DNA of 64,000 nt from Polaromonas sp. P2-4. GTDB taxonomy: Bacteria > Pseudomonadota > Gammaproteobacteria > Burkholderiales > Burkholderiaceae_C. The stretch covers positions 3,898,001 through 3,962,000 of the forward strand of contig CP087965.1 in NCBI GenBank assembly GCA_024703855.1, written 5' to 3'. Below are positions 1 to 11,467 of this stretch, piece by piece. A program made the translations under genes and the position numbers. The notes below the pieces were generated by a model. The model made no database searches, was not told the DNA's origin, and was given only the letters and a program-made list of their open reading frames with translations. Numbering within the stretch: the stretch's first letter is position 1; every line of letters begins with the position of its first letter.

Positions 1-48
1 GATCAGGGGGTGCCGCTGCTGGTTGTGACCAGTCTTCTGGGCTGCTTT

Positions 49-766
49 TTATTCAGGGGCTATTGGGTTTTTGGGCGGCTCCGCGTCAAGCAGGCGCGTG
101 TAGGCATCGCCCACGTGGTGCGCCATCAGCGCCTCGCAACGCGCTGCATCGGCATCGCGCAGGGCCTGCACAATCTCGACATGCTCGGCAATCGAGGCCT
201 GCATGCCGACGTCCTGCGACAGATTTTTCAGGCGCGACAGGTGCAGCTTCTGCACGATGCCGCGGTAGGTGTCAGACAGCTGCCGGTTGCCGGCCGCTTC
301 CACAATCGCCCAGTGAAAACGCAGGTTTTCGGCGTAATAACGCTGCACGTCGTGCTGCCCGGCGGCCTCCAGCATGGCGTCAACCGAGGCCGTCAGCAGC
401 GCCAGCAGGGCCTCGCGTTTTTCGGTGGCTAAACCGGCGACGCAGCGTCCCGCAAAACCGTCCAGCAGCCCGCGCATCTGGTAGAGGTCACGAATTTCAG
501 CGGCTTCGAGCTGGCGCACAAAAACGCCCTGAATGCTTGCGTGCAACCACCAGCCCCGAGCTTTCCAGCTCACGCAGGGCCTCGCGCACCGGCACCCGTG
601 AGACCTGCAGCCGGTTGGCCACATCGGGCTCGTTGATGCGCTGGCCCGGTGCCAGCACGCCTTTGAGAATCAGCCCCAGCATGTCGTCGCGCACCAGCTT
701 GGCCAGCGTGGTGTCGCGCACATCGCTAAAGCGGTCGACAGAGGATTCGGTAAGCCAGGGCAGCAT
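49..766 (-). CDS. GntR-family (FCD subfamily) transcriptional regulator, frame-disrupted
   Basis: The N-terminal part carries a winged helix-turn-helix of GntR type (LQVSRVPVREALRELESSG). The C-terminal part, in another frame, is an all-helical FCD effector domain (LYQMRGLLDGFAGR, ENLRFHWAIVEAAGNRQL). The two join if one base is removed near 525-529 (the ACGCCC stretch), giving about 238 residues, normal for the family. The ATG at 766 is preferred over a TTG at 775. Family members usually repress catabolic genes and release DNA on binding a small carboxylate; the ligand cannot be told here. A matching operator-like palindrome lies just upstream at 794-803. The disruption is probably a sequencing error. 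Confidence 0.85.
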
Positions 767-793
767 GAAGTGCAATCTTTAGGATTTTATATA

Positions 794-803
794 TCGTATA
801 CGA
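794..803. promoter_or_regulatory. Candidate GntR operator palindrome
   Basis: A perfect 10-bp palindrome, TCGTATACGA, lies about 28 bases upstream of the GntR start. It fits the TnGTnnACnA form bound by several FCD-type GntR proteins. Autoregulation is inferred from position and pattern only. Confidence 0.45.
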
Positions 804-944
804 AAATGGATAAATCGCAAAATGAATTGCGGCGGGGTTGTAACAGGGGTTGTTGGCGGGCCAATGATCGGCCGGCGGCAAGGCGCAGGCAATGGCCTGC
901 AGAATTTCGGGAAAGCCGCGCTGCGGCTGAGCGTGGTGCTGCGT

Positions 945-1259
945 TCAGGGCAGGCGGTTGTCGCTGCGGATGTCTCTGACCTCGCGCACTTCCACGTCGA
1001 CCACATCGCCGGCACGGGCGGGGGACGCCGTGCCTTCAGTACGGGGCCCACCCGGCCACATGCCTTGGGGCGAAAATTTTTGAAAGCGGCTAAACACCAT
1101 GGCGGGTGCTGGCTTGCGCCCCGTGATCAGGGATTTGAGCAGGCTGACGGCCACGACGATCAGTGCGGCCAGCAGCAGGCTGACGGCAAAGATGGCGGCA
1201 AACAGGCCCAGAGCCAGTTTCAGGATAAAACGCAGAACTCTACTTACGAAGCTGGGCAC
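945..1259 (-). CDS. Small conserved membrane protein of unknown function
   Basis: About 104 residues. One long hydrophobic stretch near residues 5-40 (LALGLFAAIFAVSLLLAALI) predicts one or two membrane segments. A soluble tail follows (TGRKPAPAMVFSRF ... GDVVDVEVREV). The GTG at 1259 is chosen because AAGGAT lies just before it; a TTG at 1283 is the only longer start. I do not assign a function. It lies upstream of, and on the same strand as, the GntR regulator, with 169 bases between them. Confidence 0.6.
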   Translation of the reverse strand: MPSFVSRVLRFILKLALGLFAAIFAVSLLLAALIVVAVSLLKSLITGRKPAPAMVFSRFQKFSPQGMWPGGPRTEGTASPARAGDVVDVEVREVRDIRSDNRLP

Positions 1260-1330
1260 GTGAAAATCCTTTAAACCTCGCAAATGGAGGCGGAGGACGC
1301 AGTTTCAAGCCGCGCGGGCCGTTGGCAAAA

Positions 1331-1798
1331 TTACCAGCGAATGCCAACTTTGCCAAACAGCTTGCTCAATACAAACAACGGGCCGACCCAGAGGTATTGC
1401 AGGTCCTCAAAAAAAGAGGGTTTTTTCCCTTCAATTTTATGGCCGATGAATTGCATGACCCAGGCACCCACAAAAATAGCGATTGAAATCGGCCATATCC
1501 AGGGCTCCATGGCCAGCACCAGCGCAAGGCTTGCCAGCGACCACAACACCATGGCCATGAGGAACACCAGCGACAGGCGCAGGTAGTACACCATGCTCGC
1601 CGCCATGAACGCATAGGCCACATAAGGGTGCAGCGCAAACAGCATGCCGAGCAGGCTCAGCATGATGAGCGGAATGGCAATGAAGTGAATCAGCTCGTTA
1701 CGCGGATTCTGGTGGCTTTCGCCGTAATGGTCCAGCAACTGGTCCACCTTGCGTGACTGGGTGTGGATGACTGTCGTGGTTTTGCTGGCCGTGGTCAT
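1331..1798 (-). CDS. DUF962 / Mpo1-like membrane protein
   Basis: 155 residues with several hydrophobic segments and the DUF962 signature near the N-terminus (LDHYGESHQNPRNELIHFIAIP), ending in FFEDLQYLWVGPLFVLSKLF. The yeast relative Mpo1 is an iron-dependent dioxygenase in 2-hydroxy fatty acid alpha-oxidation; the bacterial role is not established. The ATG at 1798 has GGGAG upstream and is preferred over an in-frame start 27 bases earlier. The frame is intact. It stands alone between the upstream small protein and ftsY. Confidence 0.8.
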   Translation of the reverse strand: MTTASKTTTVIHTQSRKVDQLLDHYGESHQNPRNELIHFIAIPLIMLSLLGMLFALHPYVAYAFMAASMVYYLRLSLVFLMAMVLWSLASLALVLAMEPWIWPISIAIFVGAWVMQFIGHKIEGKKPSFFEDLQYLWVGPLFVLSKLFGKVGIRW

Positions 1799-1867
1799 GA
1801 GCTGTCTCCCGTTGGCAGGTCTCACTTGACTTTAATCCGCCCACCGGTTTACGCAAGAGGCAGAGCC

Positions 1868-2998
<1,131 letters not shown>

Positions 2999-3027
2999 TG
3001 GGTATGCTTGTGGAGTCCCTCTATTCT

Positions 3028-4542
3028 ATGAAACACCCCAGGCGAGTCCTTTTGAAGCTTTCAGTACCCCTTTCACAACGCCTTTCAGCACTCTGTTTGC
3101 CGCGTTTTGTTCCCAAATTTTCTGCTTTGCTTCTGCCCCCTGTGCTGTTTTGCAGCGCAGCGTTTGCGCAGGCACCCCAAACCGCAGCCGCGCCCATCGA
3201 GAAGTTCACCCTGGCCAATGGCCTGACGGTGATTGTCAAACCCGATCACCGCGCGCCCACGGTGGCGCACATGCTGTGGGTGCGCGTGGGCGCGATGGAC
3301 GAAGTGGACGGCACCTCGGGCGTGGCCCATGCGCTGGAGCACATGATGTTCAAGGGCACGCCGAAGGTGAAGCCGGGCGAATTTTCCAGGCGGGTGGCCG
3401 CGCTCGGCGGGCGTGAAAATGCTTTCACCAGCCGCGACAACACCGGCTACTACCAGCAGATTCCGGCCGGCAAACTCGAAGAAGTGATGCGGCTGGAGGC
3501 CGACCGTTTTGCCAACAACCAGTGGCCTGACGACGAGTTCAAGCGCGAGATGGAAGTGGTCAAGGAAGAGCGCCGGCTGCGCACCGAAGATTCGCCGCGC
3601 GCCATGCTGTATGAACACATGACCGCCATGACCTTTATGGCGTCGCCCTACCGCCGCCCCGTTGTCGGGTGGATGAGTGACCTGGACGCCATGACACCGG
3701 GCGATGTGCGCGACTTTTACCGGCGCTGGTATGTGCCGGCCAACGCCGCCGTGGTGGTGGCCGGGGACGTGGAAATTGCCCAGGTCAAAAAGTTGGCCGA
3801 AAAATACTATGGCGGTCTCAAAGCGCGCCCCGTGCCCGAGCGTAAACCGCGCAGCGAGCCCGAGCAGACCGGCCTGCGCAGCCTTGACTTCAAAGCTCCG
3901 GCCAGCCAGGCCTATGTGGGCATGGCCTTCAAGGTGCCCAAGCTGGAGGCGGCTGACCTGATGGATCTGGTCAGCGGTGCAGTCCCCTCGCCGACCGCGG
4001 CAGCCAGCCGCGATGCCTTGGCGCTGACGGTGCTGGCCGCCGTGCTGGACGGCTACAGCGGTGCCCGCCTGGATCGTGCCCTGGTGCAAGGCGAAGGCCG
4101 CCTGGCCGACAGCGCGGGGGCCTCCAACGGCCTGATGGGCCGCGGGCCGCAGCTGTTCTCGCTGGACGGCGTTCCGGCAGAAGGCAAAACCACGGTACAG
4201 GTGGCTGACGCTTTGCGTCAGCAGGTGGCCATCATTGCGCGTGAAGGCGTGAGCGAAGCCGAGCTCAATCGCGTCAAAACCCAGTGGGTGGCCAGTGAAA
4301 CCTACAAGCTCGACTCGGTGTTCAGCCAGGCGCGCGAGCTCGGTTCCCACTGGGTCCAGGGCCTGCCACTGGATGCCAGTGCGCGCGTGATTGCCAGGCT
4401 GCGCAGCATCAGCAGCAGCGAGGTGCAGGCGGTAGCCGCCAAATATTTCGGCGATGAGCAGATGACCATGGCCACCTTGCTGCCGCAAGCTTTGGGGGCC
4501 AAGCCCAGGCCGCGCCAGCCGATCCCCACCAGCCGGCACTGA
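3028..4542 (+). CDS. M16 family zinc metallopeptidase, catalytic subunit
   Basis: 504 residues with an N-terminal signal peptide ending near AFA-QAP, so exported. The inverted zinc motif HALEH is followed by the downstream glutamate region (EVVKEERRLRTEDSP), typical of pitrilysin/processing-peptidase enzymes. The ATG at 3028 gives the best signal peptide; earlier starts at 2998 (TTG) and 3004 are possible. The next gene is an M16 paralogue lacking HxxEH. Such pairs resemble the catalytic and non-catalytic halves of mitochondrial processing peptidase. The substrate is unknown. Frame intact. Confidence 0.9.
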   Translation: MKHPRRVLLKLSVPLSQRLSALCLPRFVPKFSALLLPPVLFCSAAFAQAPQTAAAPIEKFTLANGLTVIVKPDHRAPTVAHMLWVRVGAMDEVDGTSGVAHALEHMMFKGTPKVKPGEFSRRVAALGGRENAFTSRDNTGYYQQIPAGKLEEVMRLEADRFANNQWPDDEFKREMEVVKEERRLRTEDSPRAMLYEHMTAMTFMASPYRRPVVGWMSDLDAMTPGDVRDFYRRWYVPANAAVVVAGDVEIAQVKKLAEKYYGGLKARPVPERKPRSEPEQTGLRSLDFKAPASQAYVGMAFKVPKLEAADLMDLVSGAVPSPTAAASRDALALTVLAAVLDGYSGARLDRALVQGEGRLADSAGASNGLMGRGPQLFSLDGVPAEGKTTVQVADALRQQVAIIAREGVSEAELNRVKTQWVASETYKLDSVFSQARELGSHWVQGLPLDASARVIARLRSISSSEVQAVAAKYFGDEQMTMATLLPQALGAKPRPRQPIPTSRH

Positions 4543-4567
4543 GCCGCGTCATGAACCTGAGAATGCC

Positions 4568-5942
4568 ATGATTGCCATGAAATTTGCTATCAAAAACATA
4601 GCTGCTTGCGCCCGTATATATTGGGCTGCAGGCCTTATTTGCTTGTTTTCTAACTCCATGGCGCTGGCCGCCATTCCGATCCAGCACTGGACCCAGGCCA
4701 GCGGTGCCCAGGTCTTCCTGGTGGAAAGTCCGGCCATTGCCATGGTGGACGTGCAGATTGATTTTGACGCGGGCAGCCGGCGTGACCCGCCCAGCCAGGC
4801 GGGCTTGGCCAGCATGATGGGCAGCATGCTGGACAAAGGCGTGCTGGCCAGAGATGGCGCACCAGCGCTTGACGAAAACGCGCTCAGCGAAGCCTGGGCT
4901 GATCTGGGCGCGCAATTTGGTGCAGCTGCCAGTTCCGACCGCATGAGCTTTTCACTGCGCTCGCTGACCGAGCCCGCCTTGCTGGAAAAAGCCGTGGCGC
5001 TGGCCGCGCGAGATGGCCGAGCCCGCTTTTCCCGAGGCGATCTGGCAGCGCGAACGCCAGCGCGTGCAGGCGGCCCTCAAAGAGTCCTACACCCGCCCCG
5101 GCAACGTCGCTGGCCGGGCCTATGCCCAGGCGGTGTACGGCAGCCACCCCTACGGCTACGAGGTCACCGAGGCCAGCCTGGTGCGCATCAGCGTGGCAGA
5201 CATGCGGGCCGTGCATGCCGCCAGCGTGGTGGCTTGCCGCGCGCGCATCAGCATGGTGGGCGCCGTGACGCGCCAACAGGCCGATGCCATGGCCGCAAGC
5301 CTCTTGTCGCGCCTGCCGCAAGTGCCTTGCGCCAGCTTGCCGGCGCTGCCCGTGGTGGCCGAAGTCGCGCCGCTGACCGAGCCCCAGGAAAAACGCATTC
5401 CCTTCGATTCCGCGCAAGCCCATGTGCTGATCGGCCAGCCCGGCTACAAACGCGCCGACCCTGATTATTTCGCGTTGACGGTGGGCAATTACATTTTGGG
5501 CGGCGGCGGTTTTGTGTCGCGGCTGTCCAGTGAAGTGAAGTGCGAAAAGCGCGGCCTGACCTACGGCGTGTCCAGCTACTTTTCGCCCGGCCTGCATGCC
5601 GGCAGTTTTACCGTGGGCTTGCAAACCCGGCCCGACCAGACCGCGCAGGCGGTGCAACTCGTGCGCCAGCTGGTCAAAGATTTTGTCGCCAGCGGCCCCA
5701 CGGAGGCTGAACTGAAAGCCGCCAAGGATAATTTGATAGGTGGCTTTGCGCTGCGCATTGACAGCAACCGCAAGCTGCTGGACAACATTGCCGGCATCGC
5801 CTGGAACAACTTGCCGCTCGACTACCTGGACACCTGGACGCAGCAGGTCGACAAGGTGACGGTGGCCGACATCAAGGCAGCTTTTGCCCGCAAACTGCAG
5901 CCCGAAAAAATGGTCACCGTAATTTTAGGAACCGCACCATGA
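4568..5942 (+). CDS. M16 family peptidase-like protein, non-catalytic subunit, frame-disrupted
   Basis: About 457 residues with a signal peptide and two M16 folds. The position equivalent to HxxEH reads SQAGLASMMGSMLDKG, so no zinc site, as expected for the partner subunit. It has the C-terminal M16 features LGGGGFVSRLSSEVKCEKRGLTYGV. One indel near 5005-5013 splits it. The signal-peptide region (IKNIAACARIYWAAGL) is encoded by a copy of the genome's dispersed repeat at 4586-4636, which is unusual. Its stop overlaps the rsmD start (ATGA). Confidence 0.85.
4586..4636 (+). repeat. Dispersed two-hairpin repeat, copy 1 (inside a CDS)
   Basis: Left hairpin arms GCTAT/ATAGC around an A-rich loop, then TGCTTGCGCCC, then a second hairpin GCCC/GGGC around an AT loop, ending near GGCC. 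It matches the copies at 7499, 30491, 48794, 51656 and 52570. Here it is read as protein within a signal peptide. Confidence 0.8.
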
Positions 5943-6609
5943 AGTACACCGCCCTGGCGACCGAGAAAAACACTGAAGCAAAATCTGAAAAAAGCCCGGC
6001 AAGGTAGGCAAGACCGGCAAGGTGGTGGCGCGTAAAGCCACACCGCCCGGCGAAATCCGCATCATTGGCGGCCTGTACAAGCGCACCAAGCTTCCGGTGC
6101 CCAACAAACCCGGCCTGCGCCCCACCCCCGACCGGGTGCGCGAAACCCTGTTCAACTGGCTGGGCCATGACTTGACGGGCTGGCACTGCGCCGATGTGTT
6201 TGCCGGCACCGGTGCGCTGGGCCTTGAGGCCGCCTCATGAGGCGCTGCCGAAGTGCTGCTGTGCGAGCAAGATGCCGTGCTGGTCGAAAAACTCAAAGCG
6301 GTGCAGCTCAAACTGCAGGCCAGCATGGTCAAAATTGAGCGCGGGGACGGCCTGAGTCTGCTGAAGCGGCTGGCACCTGCAAGCATGCAACTGGTATTGC
6401 TGGACCCGCCGTTTGAGTACAGCCTGTTTGAAGCCACGCTGAAAGCCGCCGCGCAGGCGATTGGCGAAGCCGGGCTGGTCTATCTGGAAGCGCCCCGCCC
6501 GTGGCTGGACGACGAATTGATGGCGCTGGGCCTCAAAGTGCACCGCAGCGGCAAGGCGGGCGCGGTGCATTTCCATTTGCTGGTCAAAATCGGTGCCGGG
6601 CCGGCCTGA
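5939..6609 (+). CDS. rsmD: 16S rRNA (guanine966-N2)-methyltransferase RsmD, disrupted
   Basis: Methylates G966 of 16S rRNA in the small ribosomal subunit. The SAM-binding motif VFAGTGALGLEAAS and the catalytic DPPF (LVLLDPPFEYSLF) are clear. A shift near 5988-6005 (A-rich run) separates the Lys-rich N-terminal extension. In addition there is an in-frame TGA at 6238-6240, where relatives have an arginine after EAAS, so a C-to-T change rather than an indel. The start overlaps the preceding stop. Confidence 0.85.
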
Positions 6610-6679
6610 TAACAAAGCTGCGGCCCTGCCAGCGGCAGGGTGATGTGTCCCTGCAAAGGCGTCGGGGCATAATTCCAGC

Positions 6680-7479
<800 letters not shown>

Positions 7480-7498
7480 CCGCTTTTGTTGATCTTTT

Positions 7499-7551
7499 AG
7501 GCCTCTAGCCCAATAGATACGGGAGAAGCAAGCTATCAAAATGATAGCTAT
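7499..7551 (-). repeat. Dispersed two-hairpin repeat, copy 2
   Basis: Reverse orientation relative to copy 1: GGCC..TAGCCCAATAGATACGGG, then the GCTATC/GATAGC hairpin. It fills the gap between the convergent ferredoxin and pth genes and may serve as a bidirectional 3' end. Confidence 0.8.
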
Positions 7552-7564
7552 TGACGGATTGCAA

Positions 7565-8179
7565 TCAGTCTTCCGGCTCAATTTTGCGCGGCGGCTTGGG
7601 CCGCGGCGGCTGGCTGGTGTGAATCATCATGGTGGCTTTTTCCATCTCACCGTTCAGCAGCTCGGGCACCGCCTTCAGGCAGCGCGCAATGCTGTCTTCA
7701 ATGGCCGTGCGGTGTTCGCCTGAGGGTTTCTTCAGCACCCAGCTCACCACTTCAGCCTTCACGCCGGGGTGGCCCACGCCGATGCGCAGCCGCCAGTAGT
7801 CGGCGGTGCCCAGTTGTGCATGAATGTCGCGCAGGCCGTTGTGGCCGGCATGGCTGCCGCCGAGCTTGAGCTTGACCTGACCGGGAACAATGTCCATCTC
7901 GTCATGCGCCACCAGCACTTCTTCGGGCGCAATCTTGAAAAACCGGGCCAGCGCGGCCACCGACTTGCCGGAGACATTCATGAAGGTCAGCGGTTTGAGC
8001 AGCCACACGGTCTTCCCGTTGACGGTGGTGCGGGCCACCTGGCCGTGGTAGCTTTTGTCCAGGCTGAGCGGCGCCTTCAGCTCGCGCGAGAGAGCGTCAA
8101 TCCACCAGAAACCGGCATTGTGGCGCGTGGCTTCGTATTCGGTGCCGGGGTTGCCCAGGCCAACAAACAGTTTGATCAT
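7565..8179 (-). CDS. pth: Peptidyl-tRNA hydrolase
   Basis: 204 residues. Releases peptides from tRNA after premature termination. Family signatures are [19 protein letters not shown] (catalytic His in RHNAG), [12 protein letters not shown], and HDEMDIVPG followed by [12 protein letters not shown]. The ATG at 8179 gives the canonical [12 protein letters not shown] start. A charged Lys/Arg/Pro tail ([12 protein letters not shown]) extends past the fold. It follows rplY on the minus strand, as in many proteobacteria. Confidence 0.96.
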   Translation of the reverse strand: MIKLFVGLGNPGTEYEATRHNAGFWWIDALSRELKAPLSLDKSYHGQVARTTVNGKTVWLLKPLTFMNVSGKSVAALARFFKIAPEEVLVAHDEMDIVPGQVKLKLGGSHAGHNGLRDIHAQLGTADYWRLRIGVGHPGVKAEVVSWVLKKPSGEHRTAIEDSIARCLKAVPELLNGEMEKATMMIHTSQPPRPKPPRKIEPED

Positions 8180-8256
8180 GGTGTGTGATTGAGAAAGGGA
8201 AGGGCGGCATGTCGGTTTGCCCGTGCTTGAGATTATCAAGCCAGCCGGGGCGCCAA

Positions 8257-8294
8257 GAAAAACGGCCCATACCCTCTGGCGAGGATAAGGGCCG
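8257..8294 (-). terminator. Rho-independent terminator after rplY
   Basis: Read on the minus strand, CGGCCC (8289-8294) pairs with GGGCCG (8263-8268), with an inner CCTC/GAGG pairing, followed by a run of five Ts. It lies between rplY and pth, so pth probably also has its own promoter. Confidence 0.75.
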
Positions 8295-8328
8295 CAGACC
8301 TTTTCAGGTCAATGCTGCAAAACGTAGA

Positions 8329-8985
8329 TTACTTTTTGGCAGCTGGCTTGGCGGCGGGCTTGGCCGCAGCTTTGCCGTTCTTGGCATCGGCAGGTGCGGC
8401 GGCGGCAGGCGCTGCCTCGGCCTCTACCTTGAGGGGCGTCACGGACACCAGCGCCGGGTTTTCCTGGCCCTTGGCAACAAACTTCGCGCCTTTTGGCAGC
8501 GTGATGTCTTTCACATGCAGCGAGCCACCTTTTTCAGGCCGCTCAAATCAACGGCGATGAATTCAGGAATGTCCGCAGGGAAGCAGGAGATCGTCAGCTC
8601 GGTCAGCACATGGTTGACCAGGCAGTTTTCGGTCTTGACCGCTGGGGACTCTTCTTCGCCGCTGAAGTGCAGAGGCACTTTGACGGTCATTTTGGTCTTG
8701 GCTTCAACGCGCTGGAAGTCGATGTGCAGGATCTGCTGCTTGTACGGGTGCATTTGCAGGTCGCGCAGCAAAACTTTGTGCTCTTTGCCAGCCAGTTCCA
8801 TCTCCAGGATGGAGGCGTGGAAAGCTTCTTTCTTGATGGCGTGCCACAAGGCGTTGTGATCGATTTCGATCAGCGTGGCCTCGGTGGTTCCACCGTAAAC
8901 AATACCGGGCGTGCGGCCCGTGATGTGGGAGACGGCGGCTCGCACCCGTACCCTGCTTGGCGCGCTCAAAAGCGACGAATTTCAT
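8329..8985 (-). CDS. rplY: 50S ribosomal protein L25/Ctc, frame-disrupted
   Basis: Long (TL5/Ctc) form of about 218 residues that binds 5S rRNA. The N-terminus [19 protein letters not shown], the body ([15 protein letters not shown]) and the C-terminus ([14 protein letters not shown], then an Ala/Lys tail) lie in three frames. One extra base near 8930 and one base missing from the A5 run at 8531-8535 explain this. A good AAGGAG site precedes the ATG at 8985. Located between prs and pth, the conserved order. Confidence 0.92.
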
Positions 8986-9031
8986 AAACTTCTCCTTTTT
9001 GGGGCGGGCCGCGACCAGCTTACCCCGACAT

Positions 9032-9078
9032 AAAAAGGCTGCTCAAGCGCACGAGATGATTTCTCGCGCCGAGCAGCC
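9032..9078 (-). terminator. Terminator between prs and rplY
   Basis: Minus strand: GGCTGCTC (9071-9078) pairs with GAGCAGCC (9037-9044) around a partly paired loop and is followed by T5. It could terminate or attenuate prs transcripts before rplY. Confidence 0.7.
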
Positions 9079-9093
9079 ACCTTTTGTTTCAAA

Positions 9094-10066
9094 TCAGAAC
9101 AAGCCGTCCTGATCAGAAAACAAACTCATGACCGACTCTCCCTTGGAGATGCGCTGCATGGTTTCAGCGATCAGCGGTGCCACGGAGAGTTGGCGAATCT
9201 TTGTGCAGTTTTTCGCGTTGTCGCTCAGCGGAATGGTGTTGGTGATCACCACTTCATCAAGCGCATCGCCCTGGGCAATGCGTTCAATCGCCGGGCCCGA
9301 AAAAATCGGGTGCGTGCAATAGGCATAGACTTTTTTGGCGCCACGGTCTTTCAGCACTTCAGCGGCCTTGACCAGCGTGCCGGCCGTGTCAATCATGTCG
9401 TCCATGATCACGCAGTTGCGGCCATCGATGTCGCCGATGACATGCATCACTTCCGACACATTCGCCTTGGGACGGCGCTTGTCGATGATGGCCATGTCGC
9501 AGCCAAGCTGCTTGGCGAGGGCCCGGGCGCGCACCACACCGCCCACATCGGGCGAGACGACCATCAGGTCGGCGTAGTTGCGCTGGCGCAAATCACCCAG
9601 CAACACCGGCGACGCATAAATGTTGTCCACCGGAATGTCAAAAAATCCCTGAATCTGGTCGGCATGCAGGTCCATCGTCAAGACACTGGTCACGCCCACA
9701 GCCTGCAGCATGTTGGCCACCACTTTGGCGGTGATGGGCACGCGCCGAACGCGGGCGGCGATCTTGCCGGGCATAGCCAAAATAGGGAATCACGGCGGTA
9801 ATCCGCTCGGCCGATGCGCGTTTGAGGGCATCGACCATGACGAGCAGTTCCATCAGGTTGTCATTGGTCGGCGCGCAGGTTGACTGCACCACAAACACGT
9901 CACGGGTCCGTACGTTTTGCTGGATTTCGACGATGACTTCACCGTCTGAAAAACGGCCCACATGGGCAGCGCCCAGTGAAATACCCAGGTGCTGGGCGAT
10001 CTCGGCGGCCATGCTCGGGTTGGCATTGCCGGTGAAAACCATGAAGTCGGGGTGGTGCGTTTGCAT
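9094..10066 (-). CDS. prs: Ribose-phosphate pyrophosphokinase, frame-disrupted
   Basis: Makes PRPP from ribose 5-phosphate and ATP for nucleotide, His and Trp synthesis. It shows [10 protein letters not shown], the [17 protein letters not shown] metal/PRPP region, and the PRPP-binding loop [12 protein letters not shown]. The two frames join near 9738-9745, where a CG step of a GCGCG stretch appears lost. About 324 residues, the standard length. The ATG at 10066 begins [20 protein letters not shown]. Confidence 0.94.
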
Positions 10067-10183
10067 GTGGGACTCAGCGAGAGTTGGGCTTGAACGTGGC
10101 TGAAAGTATTATCGAGGCAAAAGACGCACGGGGGAAACACGCGGCAACGGGGACTTGGCAGTGAGCGCCGGTTGCCTGTATTT

Positions 10184-10215
10184 CCAAAAACATACAGACC
10201 CGCAAGCGGGCCTGT
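10184..10215 (-). terminator. Terminator downstream of tRNA-Gln
   Basis: Stem 10194-10203 with 10206-10215 (ACAGACCCGC pairing with GCGGGCCTGT, AA loop). On the minus strand it is followed by a T-rich stretch including T5. It would end the ispE-tRNA-Gln transcript before prs. Confidence 0.6.
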
Positions 10216-10304
10216 ATTTCACGCAGACCCGCACCGGGCGACTCTGCAACCAGCCCTAGTGGCGGGTCTAAACTTCAATCGCCCTCGGCGGTTGATCTAA
10301 ATTT

Positions 10305-10381
10305 TGGCAGGGGTGGAAGGATTCGAACCTGCGAATGCCGGAATCAAAATCCGGTGCCTTAACCAACTTGGCGACACCCCT
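10305..10381 (-). tRNA. tRNA-Gln (anticodon TTG)
   Basis: Minus-strand 77-nt cloverleaf with encoded CCA (10305-10307). Acceptor AGGGGTG pairs with CACCCCT, the D arm is GCCAAGTTGGTTAAGGC, the anticodon loop GATTTTGATT contains TTG, and the T arm is GCAGGTTCGAATCC. It lies between ispE and prs, a conserved position. Confidence 0.95.
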
Positions 10382-10505
10382 ACACAGGACAGTTGTTGCT
10401 TTTGATGCAGGGCTAAATTCAAAGAACCCAGCCAAAGCAGAACACCAACAACCGACCTATAACTTGTCTATTAATCGTCGTTTGAAAACATATTCTCAAG
10501 AGCGG

Positions 10506-11422
10506 TTATTTTACCAACCGGCCAGAGGATGCGTTTCCAAATTGCTGCATTTGCGGATTTGCAAGTTGCCAGGGGCTCCCTGACAAATTTGACAAATCTA
10601 CGTCATGCGGCAATTGCGCAAATACAGCACTTCCAGAGCCGGTCATGCGCCCTTCAAGCTGTTGTGCTGAGAGCCAATCGAGCGATTGAGCTATCTGCGG
10701 ACACAGTGCCTGGGCAACCGGCTGCAAGTCGTTATGGCCAAATTCCGTCATCAAATTATCAGGGCCATTTGCATTTGCAGCAAAGCCTTGAATTGTAGCA
10801 GTTTCTGTATCGCGTTTGAGATCTGGCGCACTGAAAATGCTTTGCGTGGACAGTCCCGCCGAAGGCTTGACCACCAAAAATCGGGCTGGCGGCAGGGCGA
10901 TGGGGGTGATTTTTTCGCCAATGCCTTCCACCCAGGCATGGCCGCCCGAGAGGAAAAAGGCACGTCCGCACCCAGTGACAGGGCGATGGCACGCAACGCA
11001 TCGGCTGGCAGGCGTACGCCCCAAAGGCGTTGCAGCGCCAGCAGGCAGCTCGCCGCATCCGATGAGCCCCCGCCCATGCCGGCTTGCGACGGGATGCGTT
11101 TTTCCAGGCCGATGTGAACACCCAGGGACGTGCCACAGGCCGCTTGCAAGGCCTTGGCCGCCCGCACGGCCAGGTCGTCGGCCGGTAGCGGTTCGGGGTT
11201 CCCTTGAGCAACTGGATCACCCAGGTCGGTCCGGCTGATGTGCCCGTCGGTGCGCAGTTCAAAGTGCAGGGTGTCACACCAGTCGATCAGCATGAGCACC
11301 GACTGCAGCAAATGGTGGCCGTCGGGCCTGCGCCCGGTGATGTGCAAAAACAGGTTGAGCTTGGCGGGGGCGGGGATGTCGTAAAGGGCTTTGAGCGGGC
11401 GTATCACGTTGGCTAGGTTCAA
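10506..11422 (-). CDS. ispE: 4-diphosphocytidyl-2-C-methyl-D-erythritol kinase, frame-disrupted
   Basis: GHMP kinase of the MEP isoprenoid pathway. Motifs are [21 protein letters not shown] (substrate site), [15 protein letters not shown] (ATP loop) and the C-terminal [10 protein letters not shown]. One base is missing from the run of Ts (coding strand) at about 10951-10956, just before [11 protein letters not shown]. No ATG fits the start: a TTG at 11422 or a GTG at 11407 precedes [11 protein letters not shown], so the start is uncertain. lolB lies upstream. Confidence 0.9.
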
Positions 11423-11467
11423 AAAATCGCCGGGTGGCAGCAGGCCGTGATGGCTGCTGGCTACAGG

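Noticed and set aside
10..782. Open frames on the + strand across the GntR gene
   Set aside because: Antisense shadows; the minus strand gives both domains of a known family.
3085..4539. 484-codon frame opposite the first M16 peptidase gene
   Set aside because: Mirror frame of a high-GC gene; no start signal and composition (His/Gly/Arg-rich) typical of antisense shadows.
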